The notes beneath the pieces are model-generated. The model was not told where the DNA came from and did no database searches. It saw only the letters and a list, made by a program, of their open reading frames with translations. This document shows, piece by piece, positions 7,048 to 13,385 of a stretch of DNA of 15,255 nucleotides. The stretch's first letter is position 1, and the number at the start of each line of letters is the position of its first letter. The stretch is from contig CATXEA010000042.1 in the NCBI GenBank assembly GCA_958367245.1, positions 1 to 15,255 on the forward strand, given 5' to 3'. This DNA comes from an uncultured Blautia sp. (lineage in GTDB: Bacteria > Bacillota > Clostridia > Lachnospirales > Lachnospiraceae). The position numbers were made by a program, and so were the translations under genes.

Positions 7048-7659
7048 ATGGGACAGATACACAGTGCAGAAAAACTCACAGACAACAGGTTTGTAAATTT
7101 ATATAATATTAAAGCGACCAGCGTACATAATACCCCGGTTTCCTACTTCGTGGCATCCAGAGCAAAAAGCGTGGAATTTCTGAAACTGAATACCAGAAAG
7201 AATACGCCGGATGGTGTAATTATCTACAGTGTTTATGGGGAAAAGAAGGACAGAGTCGTCCTGATTCGCCAGTATCGTTATACAATCGGAGATTATATTT
7301 ATGAATTTCCTGCCGGTCTTGTGGAACAGGGAGAAGATTTCCATGAAGGTGCAGTTCGTGAAATGTATGAGGAAACAGGATTAAAGCTGGAGCCGTTGAA
7401 GGTGGAGGAAGCATTTGAGAAACCATATTTTACCACGGTGGGACTGACAGATGAATCCTGCGCAACGGTTTACGGCTATGCAAGCGGTGAAATCAGTAAG
7501 GATGCTCAGGAAGCCAGTGAAGAGATAGAGGTTGTCCTTGCTGACAAAGAAGAGGTAAAAAGAATCCTCAGAGAAGAAAAAGTGGCAATCATGTGCGCGT
7601 ATATGCTGATGCATTTCGTGAAGGATGAAGAACCTTTTGAATTTCTGGAATTAAAATAA
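7048..7659 (+). CDS. Nudix hydrolase, ADP-ribose pyrophosphatase type
   Basis: A cytosolic metal-dependent pyrophosphohydrolase, most likely splitting ADP-ribose or a similar nucleoside diphosphate sugar into AMP and a sugar phosphate. The full Nudix box is present at residues 90-112: Gly90, Glu96, then REMYEETGL with Arg104, Glu105, Glu108 and Glu109. Upstream, VVLIRQYRY followed by YEFPAGLVE is the usual run-in of the ADP-ribose pyrophosphatase group. The 203-residue length is typical. GGGAGG at 7037-7042 lies five bases before the ATG. It is the first gene of a run with the serine hydrolase (27 bases downstream) and the PdxA-family gene. Exact substrate specificity cannot be read from sequence. 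Confidence 0.88.
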   Translation: MGQIHSAEKLTDNRFVNLYNIKATSVHNTPVSYFVASRAKSVEFLKLNTRKNTPDGVIIYSVYGEKKDRVVLIRQYRYTIGDYIYEFPAGLVEQGEDFHEGAVREMYEETGLKLEPLKVEEAFEKPYFTTVGLTDESCATVYGYASGEISKDAQEASEEIEVVLADKEEVKRILREEKVAIMCAYMLMHFVKDEEPFEFLELK

Positions 7660-7686
7660 TCTGCGCGGAAAGGAAGTACGACTACT

Positions 7687-8895
7687 ATGATGATCAGAAA
7701 TAAGAAACTGGAGGAAAAGCTGCGTCAGATTATGGAGCAGGCGGTTGAGGAAAAACTTGTGGCAGGAGTAAACCTTCTTGTCTGGGAGGATGGAAGGGAG
7801 CTTGTATATTCTCAGGCAGGACTGGCAGACAGGGAAAATAATAAAAAAATAAACAGAAATACAATTTTCCGTCTGTATTCCATGAGTAAGCCGATCACAG
7901 CGGCGGCAGCCATGATTCTTATGGAGAGAGGGCTGTTGGATTTGTACGAGCCTGTTGCGAAATTTTTGCCTGAGTATGCAGATGTAAAAGTAGCAGCAGA
8001 AAACGGTCTTGTTTCACCGCAGCGGGACATGCTGGTAGGAGATTTGCTGAGTATGACCTCAGGGCTTGTTTATCCGGATGAGGCAACTGTTTCCGGAAAG
8101 ACAACAGACCTTGTATATCAGGAGCTTGACAGACGCCTTTACAGTGAAAATCCAATGACAACAAGAGAACTGGCAAAGAAACTGGCAGGTTGTCCTCTTG
8201 CCTTTACTCCCGGCAGTTCCTGGCAGTATGGAACATCGGCGGATGTGCTTGCCGCAGTGATAGAAGTTATCTCCGAACGGAAATTTTCCGAATTTCTGGA
8301 TGAAGAAATTTTTATGCCTCTGGAAATGCGCGACACCGGATTCTGGGTACCTGAGGAAAAACAGGAGCGTCTGGCAAAAGTCTATGAGACAGTAATGCTT
8401 CCAAATGGTAAGAACGACATGGTTCTTTATACCGGAAATAATCTTGGAATCCGCAATGATATGACAAGCTCTCCGGCATATGAGGCTGGAGGAGCCGGAC
8501 TGGTGTCCACTCTTGACGATTACATGAAATTTGCAGGAATGCTTCTGGGAGAAGGCTTCTTTGACGGAGTGAGAATCCTGCAGCCGGAAACTGTGCGCTA
8601 TATGTGCAGCCGCGAGCTGATGCCTGCCCAGCAGGCTGCAATGGATATTTGGATTGGGCTTGAGGGTCATAGTTATGGAAACTTTATGCGTGTATGCAAA
8701 AATCCGTCAAAGTCCAAAATGCTTGTCAGGGAAGGCGAATATGGCTGGGATGGCTGGCTTGGTATGTACTTTGCCAATTTCCCCAATGAAAAAATGACAA
8801 TGCTCATAGGAACTCAGAAAAAAGATGGAGGAACTTTTGCCCTGACGAGGAAGCTGCGAAATGCGCTTCTGAGTGCGATTGAGTATGCGAAATAA
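7687..8895 (+). CDS. Serine hydrolase of the class C beta-lactamase family
   Basis: A 402-residue member of the beta-lactamase/PBP4*/esterase (Pfam Beta-lactamase) family. The nucleophile motif SxxK is Ser65-Met-Ser-Lys68 (LYSMSKPITA). The second catalytic motif is probably Tyr181 in YGTSADV. The usual third motif (KTG or HxG) seems to be replaced by a GWDGWLG segment at 353-359. There is no signal peptide or lipobox, so it is predicted cytoplasmic; this fits an esterase or peptidase better than a penicillin-binding or resistance enzyme. The first ATG (7687) is chosen because an AAAGGAAG site lies upstream at a slightly long spacing; ATG 7690 is possible. It sits between the Nudix and PdxA-family genes in one transcript. 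The substrate is unknown. Confidence 0.82.
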   Translation: MMIRNKKLEEKLRQIMEQAVEEKLVAGVNLLVWEDGRELVYSQAGLADRENNKKINRNTIFRLYSMSKPITAAAAMILMERGLLDLYEPVAKFLPEYADVKVAAENGLVSPQRDMLVGDLLSMTSGLVYPDEATVSGKTTDLVYQELDRRLYSENPMTTRELAKKLAGCPLAFTPGSSWQYGTSADVLAAVIEVISERKFSEFLDEEIFMPLEMRDTGFWVPEEKQERLAKVYETVMLPNGKNDMVLYTGNNLGIRNDMTSSPAYEAGGAGLVSTLDDYMKFAGMLLGEGFFDGVRILQPETVRYMCSRELMPAQQAAMDIWIGLEGHSYGNFMRVCKNPSKSKMLVREGEYGWDGWLGMYFANFPNEKMTMLIGTQKKDGGTFALTRKLRNALLSAIEYAK

Positions 8896-8911
8896 GGATG
8901 GAGGAAAAACC

Positions 8912-9928
8912 ATGAATAAACCTTATATTGCAGTCCCCATCGGAGACCCTTCCGGTGTGGGACCGGAGATTGCGGTTATGGCGGCTGATGCAGAGGAAGT
9001 GCTGGAATGTTCCCGATGTATTTTTATCGGGGACAGAGCGGTTGTGGAAAATGCAGTTCGAATTACGGGAAGAGAACTGAAATGTCATGTAATTCAGAAA
9101 CCTGAGCAGGGAGAATTCCGAAAGGGTATCCTTAATCTGGTAGACCTTCACAATATAGACCAGAAAAGTTTCGAATTTGGGAAAGTCAGCGGTATGTGCG
9201 GAAAAGCTGCCTTTGAATATATTGAAAAAAGTATTCAGATGGCAAATCAGGGGTTTGTGGATGCAGTGGCAACGACGCCGATTAACAAAGAAGCGCTCCG
9301 TGCAGGCGGAATTGACTTTATCGGTCATACGGAAATTTTTGGCGCTCTTACGGGAACGAAAGATCCTCTGACCATGTTTGAGACAAATGGAATGCGGATT
9401 TTTTTCCTTACAAGGCATGTGTCTCTTCGTGAAATGCTGGAGCTGATAAAGAAGGACAGAATTAAGGATTATGTGAAAAGATGTCTTGAGGCGCTGGAGA
9501 GACTTGGAGTTAAAGATGGAATTATGGCGATTGCCGGTCTGAATCCCCACTGCGGTGAACATGGGCTTTTCGGCTGGGAAGAGGTGAATGAGATTATCCC
9601 GGCAGTAGAAGAACTGAAGGCGGAGGGATATCCGGTAGAGGGGCCGATTGGCGCGGATTCTGTTTTCCATCAGGCAGCTATGGGAAAATATAACAGTGTT
9701 CTGTCTTTATATCACGATCAGGGGCATATTGCAGCTAAGACACTGGATTTCGAAAAGACGATTGCTGTGACAAATGGAATGCCGATTCTGAGAACATCTG
9801 TTGATCACGGGACAGCCTTTGATATTGCAGGAAAAGGAATGGCAAGTCCGGTCAGTATGATTGAGGCGATTCGGCTTGCCGCAAAATATGCGCCGTTTTT
9901 CCATGTGAAGGAATCGACTTTGTTGTAA
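8912..9928 (+). CDS. pdxA: PdxA-family 4-phospho-hydroxyacid dehydrogenase
   Basis: An NAD-dependent, metal-dependent oxidative decarboxylase. Classic PdxA converts 4-phosphohydroxy-L-threonine in DXP-dependent vitamin B6 synthesis; the PdxA2 branch acts on D-threonate or D-erythronate 4-phosphate. The 338-residue protein shows the family signatures GDPSGVGPEI (11-20) and TTPINKEAL. It also has GHTE, TRHVSL, GLNPHCGEHG and LYHDQGH. His169, His213 and His268 correspond to the divalent-metal ligands. GGAGG at 8900-8904 sits seven bases before the ATG at 8912; an in-frame GTG at 8873 overlaps the previous gene and lacks a site. It is 16 bases after the serine hydrolase, so probably in the same operon. 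No other B6 gene and no YgbK-type sugar-acid kinase is nearby, so either branch remains possible; the symbol denotes the family. Confidence 0.88.
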   Translation: MNKPYIAVPIGDPSGVGPEIAVMAADAEEVLECSRCIFIGDRAVVENAVRITGRELKCHVIQKPEQGEFRKGILNLVDLHNIDQKSFEFGKVSGMCGKAAFEYIEKSIQMANQGFVDAVATTPINKEALRAGGIDFIGHTEIFGALTGTKDPLTMFETNGMRIFFLTRHVSLREMLELIKKDRIKDYVKRCLEALERLGVKDGIMAIAGLNPHCGEHGLFGWEEVNEIIPAVEELKAEGYPVEGPIGADSVFHQAAMGKYNSVLSLYHDQGHIAAKTLDFEKTIAVTNGMPILRTSVDHGTAFDIAGKGMASPVSMIEAIRLAAKYAPFFHVKESTLL

Positions 9929-9942
9929 AAGTGAATAAAAAG

Positions 9943-9983
9943 AAATATACCGGCAGTCTGCGGTAAGGCTGCCGGTATATTTT
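9943..9983. terminator. Bidirectional terminator between pdxA and ohyA
   Basis: AAATATACCGGCAG (9943-9956) and CTGCCGGTATATTT (9969-9982) form a perfect 14-bp stem with a 12-base loop. T-rich sequence follows on the plus strand, and an A-rich stretch precedes the stem, giving a T run on the minus strand. It lies between the convergent genes ending at 9928 and 10012. Confidence 0.85.
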
Positions 9984-10011
9984 CAGGAATCTTTATACAG
10001 TTTGAAAGAGA

Positions 10012-11964
10012 TTATAACATTCCGTCTTTCAGTACGTTGTGGTCACGGAGAACCTTTCCGATGACAGTTTTGTCCACTTTTTTGAGCAATGGTTTCAAAA
10101 CGGCTGTCACAGGAGCAGGAAGATCCATTTCCAATGGAGATTTGCCGTCCATCAGCTTTACAGAGCTGTCCAGAAGGTCACGGATGTCGTAAACACTTCC
10201 CCATACCTCAGGAACACCGCGGTCTACGCCGAGAAGTCCATAAACTGCTTCCATTGCAGTACGGACAGAATATTCGGTTGTGAAAACAGTATCTCTTGGA
10301 GTCTCGGTAAACTGACCAAGGAATGCGAAGTTTACGCATCCATCCGGAATTACATCCGGGCGGTCTCCTTTGGTACGTGGCATGAAGAAGGCGGTGATAT
10401 AAGGCATCATAGTCGGAACACAGACTGCGTGGTTATTTGCCAGGTCGTCGATCTTGTCAACCGGAACACCCATGTGATACAGCCATTCAGCCGTAATCTC
10501 TGCTCCTGTACATTCCTTCATTGGTTTTTTCACATAATCGCCTTTTTCATCGGTAAACAAACCGTAAATCCAGACACAGATTTCTTCTTTTTTCTGGTCT
10601 TTAAACTGTCCCTGACGGTTGATTGTCCAGCTTAACAGCCAGGAGGAATCCTGACAGCTTACAATACCGCCGGTAACAACGCGCCCGCTTCTTGGGTCAC
10701 GTTTACAGATACTCTCAATGTAGGAAATGATAGTATCGTCAGAAGTGGTGACAGTTGCAGATTCCCAGTTTGTTTTCTGAATGTTGCTGCAGAATTTCTC
10801 CGGATGACCGAAAGAAGAATCCTGTCTTGCAATGTTTTTCCAAAGCTCCCAGCAGCCGCTTGTGCGAACCTCCGCATCTCCGGACGGCGCATGGTTCTGG
10901 TCGCCGTAGATGGTGCCTTCTGTACAGCTTCCGTTTGTGACAAATACAAGGTCATTTTCCGTTAAAGAAATTTCCTGTCTTTCGCCGTTTACAACGCAGT
11001 CAATAGAAGACGCTATTTTTTTATTTCCCTTAAATGTAAAAAGAACATTTGTAACCTGAGTATTAAACTGGAAGTGTACGCCTGCGTCTTCCAGATATTT
11101 CTTCATGGGAAGAATCAGTGAATCGTACTGGTTATACTTGGTAAATTTCAATGCTGAAAAATCAGGAAGTCCTCCGATGTGATGAATGAAACGCTGGAAA
11201 TAGAGTTTCATTTCCAGAGCGCTGTGCCAGTTTTCGAAGGCAAACATGGTTCTCCAGTACAGCCAGAAGGTAGAGTCAAAAACTTCTTCATCAAAGAAAT
11301 CTTCGATAGTTTTGTCATATAAGTCTTCGTCTCTTGTAAGGAAGAGCTTCATAATTTCCATGCAGCCCTTCTGACTGAGATTGAATTTGCCGTCTGTATG
11401 AGCATCCTGTCCGCGGTTTCTGGTTGCACGGCATAAGGAATAGTTAGGGTCGTGTTTGTTCAGCCAGTAGTATTCGTCAAGAACGGATACGCCCGGAGTT
11501 TCCAGAGAAGGGATACTGCGGAAAAGATCCCAGAGACATTCGAAATGGTCTTCCATTTCACGGCCGCCTCTCATAACATAGCCTCTGGTGGAATCATAAA
11601 TACCGTCGCATGCACCTCCGGCGATATCCATAGCCTCAAGAATGTGAATGTGATCGCCTTTCATCTGACCGTCACGTACAAGGAAACATGCGGCTGCTAA
11701 AGCTGCCAGACCGCTTCCTACGATATAGGCGGATTTTTCGTCAACACCTGCCGGTTTTTCCGGATGAGCGAAAGCTTCGTAGTTTCCGTTGCTATAGTAA
11801 ATTCCCTTGCTGTTTTTTGCATTTTTGCCGCGTTCTGTATTGCGGAAATGATTGACCGGTTTCGGAGCTTCTGCTTTTTCTTCTTTTTTCATGCTGTTCA
11901 GCGCGTAGACTCCTGCGCCGAGAGCTGCGGCTGCAGCGCTGGCTTTTAAGAATTTCTTATTCAT
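10012..11964 (-). CDS. ohyA: Oleate hydratase with N-terminal hydrophobic anchor
   Basis: An FAD-dependent fatty-acid hydratase (the '67-kDa myosin-cross-reactive antigen' family) that adds water to cis-9 double bonds, turning oleate into 10-hydroxystearate. The conserved start YYSNGNYEAFAHP begins only at residue 56. Before it lies an extra N-terminal stretch: a Lys-rich start, an Ala/Gly hydrophobic run at about 7-22, then a charged linker. This looks like a signal anchor rather than a cleaved signal. The FAD motif is IVGSGLAALAAA (Gly83, Gly85). RGGREME (132-138) carries the loop with the catalytic Glu (Glu136 by family analogy). NFAFLGQF and RDTVFTTEYSVRTA near 544-569 are further family blocks. 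The basic, amphipathic C-terminus resembles the membrane-binding tail of other OhyA proteins. AAAGGTGG lies six bases before the start at 11964. The gene overlaps the upstream DUF308 gene by 8 bases. Confidence 0.92.
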   Translation of the reverse strand: MNKKFLKASAAAAALGAGVYALNSMKKEEKAEAPKPVNHFRNTERGKNAKNSKGIYYSNGNYEAFAHPEKPAGVDEKSAYIVGSGLAALAAACFLVRDGQMKGDHIHILEAMDIAGGACDGIYDSTRGYVMRGGREMEDHFECLWDLFRSIPSLETPGVSVLDEYYWLNKHDPNYSLCRATRNRGQDAHTDGKFNLSQKGCMEIMKLFLTRDEDLYDKTIEDFFDEEVFDSTFWLYWRTMFAFENWHSALEMKLYFQRFIHHIGGLPDFSALKFTKYNQYDSLILPMKKYLEDAGVHFQFNTQVTNVLFTFKGNKKIASSIDCVVNGERQEISLTENDLVFVTNGSCTEGTIYGDQNHAPSGDAEVRTSGCWELWKNIARQDSSFGHPEKFCSNIQKTNWESATVTTSDDTIISYIESICKRDPRSGRVVTGGIVSCQDSSWLLSWTINRQGQFKDQKKEEICVWIYGLFTDEKGDYVKKPMKECTGAEITAEWLYHMGVPVDKIDDLANNHAVCVPTMMPYITAFFMPRTKGDRPDVIPDGCVNFAFLGQFTETPRDTVFTTEYSVRTAMEAVYGLLGVDRGVPEVWGSVYDIRDLLDSSVKLMDGKSPLEMDLPAPVTAVLKPLLKKVDKTVIGKVLRDHNVLKDGML

Positions 11965-12514
11965 AATAATCCACCTTTCTTATATTTTTGACTGTGCTTT
12001 GTACAACAATAAAGTTCATAATACTTTCCAAACATAAATTTACACCGATCAGGCGGACAAAAAATCCGGCTCCCTCCCACGGTCTGGCGAGCAAAAGTAC
12101 GCCGACAATAGCTCCAACTAATGCTGTGAGCAAAATCAGCCACCAGATTTGGATACCGAATTTTTTGGCATCAAGGGCTGTCTGGATTTTTAATGCTGAT
12201 TCTACAAGGATGAATAATGCAGTACAGTATGTGATAATTTCAGCCATATGCTTAGTTCGAAGCACAAGAATCAGCCCAATGATGCAGGAAGTGATGCCCA
12301 TTGCAAGGTCAAATTGAAATGCAAGCTGAAACAGGTCTTTGGAAAAATATCCCATCAGCTTTACAATGCCATAGAGGATGAGCAGCACTCCGCACAGGAC
12401 GCATAAGATGCAGAGCGCGGTCTGCGGTCTGAAAATGAGGAAAATTCCAAGACACAGCAGACATAAGGATAATATATTATAAGCAATTTTGATGTTTTTT
12501 ATTGACTTCACCAA
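11957..12514 (-). CDS. DUF308 (HdeD-like) membrane protein
   Basis: A 185-residue integral membrane protein with about six helices (roughly 11-29, 32-55, 68-86, 90-110, 122-143, 150-171). It has three internal repeats of the DUF308 type, each with a helix ending in a Gly-x-x-Leu-like run and a following polar turn: GIFLIFRPQTAL (23-34), GLILVLRTKHMA (80-91) and GVLLLARPWEGA (138-149). HdeD of E. coli, an acid-resistance protein, is the namesake; the molecular role is unknown. The start is TTG 12514, seven bases after AAGGAAG; GTG 12511 is an alternative. The upstream ATG at 12519 hits a stop at once. Its 3' end overlaps the oleate hydratase start by 8 bases, implying translational coupling and a shared job in the membrane, perhaps in response to unsaturated fatty acids (inference). 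Confidence 0.85.
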   Translation of the reverse strand: MVKSIKNIKIAYNILSLCLLCLGIFLIFRPQTALCILCVLCGVLLILYGIVKLMGYFSKDLFQLAFQFDLAMGITSCIIGLILVLRTKHMAEIITYCTALFILVESALKIQTALDAKKFGIQIWWLILLTALVGAIVGVLLLARPWEGAGFFVRLIGVNLCLESIMNFIVVQSTVKNIRKVDYYE

Positions 12515-12580
12515 TACATCACTTCCTTCCGTTTCCTGATAGCGTTATCCTAACATGAAAAAAGTACATTTGGTATGGAC

Positions 12581-12616
12581 AAAAAAAGCGCAGTATCCGA
12601 AAATCAGACACTGCGG
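12581..12616 (-). terminator. Terminator after the TetR-type regulator
   Basis: Read on the minus strand, CGCAGT (12615-12610) pairs with ACTGCG (12594-12589) around a 15-base loop, followed by a C and a seven-T run (12587-12581). This separates the regulator from the DUF308-oleate hydratase unit, although partial read-through is possible. Confidence 0.65.
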
Positions 12617-12657
12617 GATTTTTGTCTGTATGAAACTGTGTGGGAAAAACTTCCGGT

Positions 12658-13221
12658 TCAGGCGTGGGTACGTTCGCAATCAAGAATCATATCGTTGATT
12701 GTTGCTTCAAAGGAATCAGATAATTTCTTCAGGAAATATTCTCTGTAAGGCGGCATCTTATCGTGAATCCAGTTCATGGTAATACCAATAATGGCGTAAC
12801 CATAAAAATGAGTGATATATTGGATATCTTCTTCCGTAACAGAATGGCCTTCTGCGGCTTTTTGGACAAAACGGCTTACAAATGCAAAGGTGACTTCTTT
12901 TAAATATCGTTCCAGAAGCTCTTTCCTGCTGGAGTTATAGAGGTGAATCACAGCCTGACGGTAGCCAAGTACGATGGAGGCTGTCCGTATGAATTCTTCA
13001 TAAAACCCGGAGTTTTCACAACTGTCTGCAAGAACACGTTCTGCTTCCTCTCTGAAAAGCTGTTCGAGAAGATCGTAGATATCTGCGTAATAATAATAAA
13101 AAGTATTGCGGTTGATACCGCATGTTTCCACGATATCTTTTACGGTAATCTTATCCAGAGTCTTCTGATTCAGAAGTTCCAGAAAGGTTGATTTGATTGC
13201 TTTTTTTGTAAAAGCAGACAT
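12658..13221 (-). CDS. TetR/AcrR-family transcriptional regulator
   Basis: A 187-residue dimeric DNA-binding repressor. The TetR-type helix-turn-helix is at residues 25-45 (ITVKDIVETCGINRNTFYYYY), where the run of tyrosines after the recognition helix is typical of this branch. A helical ligand-binding and dimerisation domain follows, similar to the TetR_C_7/8 (DhaS-like) groups. The ATG at 13221 is preceded at ten bases by AAAGGAG. The gene lies directly upstream of, and in the same direction as, the DUF308-oleate hydratase pair, separated by 143 bases holding a terminator, so it is the obvious candidate regulator of that pair. Its ligand could be a fatty acid or acyl-CoA, but this is a guess. 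I could not identify a convincing operator palindrome in either upstream region. Confidence 0.87.
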   Translation of the reverse strand: MSAFTKKAIKSTFLELLNQKTLDKITVKDIVETCGINRNTFYYYYADIYDLLEQLFREEAERVLADSCENSGFYEEFIRTASIVLGYRQAVIHLYNSSRKELLERYLKEVTFAFVSRFVQKAAEGHSVTEEDIQYITHFYGYAIIGITMNWIHDKMPPYREYFLKKLSDSFEATINDMILDCERTHA

Positions 13222-13260
13222 GGATGTGTCACTCCTTTCGACTAAATTTTGTATAGTATG

Positions 13261-13289
13261 AGAGTAGCAGAGACGAAAGGAAATGTCAA
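13261..13289 (-). promoter_or_regulatory. Candidate promoter of the TetR-type gene
   Basis: On the minus strand a perfect TTGACA (13289-13284) is followed after 17 bases by TACTCT (13266-13261), about 40 bases before the gene start. The -10 box is only a moderate match; a better TACTAT lies at 13258-13253 but at an unsuitable distance. Confidence 0.4.
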
Positions 13290-13385
13290 ATAAGTTCCTG
13301 TAAATTTTGACCTGTTTTTCAAGGTATCTAAGGCGCTGCAGGATAATATATTTTAGATGGAATATGTTGTAAAAGGCGGTGCATT

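Noticed and set aside
8059..8670. 203-codon minus-strand frame inside the serine hydrolase gene
   Set aside because: Antisense to a gene with intact catalytic motifs; no family resemblance and no ribosome binding site noticed.
7687..8895. Antibiotic-resistance class C beta-lactamase
   Set aside because: No signal peptide, an atypical third motif and metabolic operon neighbours; the fold is shared by many esterases and peptidases.
8804..9670. Long open frame of 288 codons on the minus strand opposite the serine hydrolase and PdxA genes
   Set aside because: It lies wholly antisense to two clear gene families, has no recognisable domain, and its composition (many Phe, His, Arg, Ser) is typical of a reverse-complement shadow.
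10039..10635. 198-codon plus-strand frame inside the oleate hydratase gene
   Set aside because: Shadow of a strongly conserved enzyme on the opposite strand; cysteine- and phenylalanine-rich low-plausibility protein.
12515..12657. TetR operator palindrome and promoter upstream of the DUF308-oleate hydratase pair
   Set aside because: I found only weak boxes (TAGGAT with a poor -35) and no convincing inverted repeat shared with the region upstream of the regulator.
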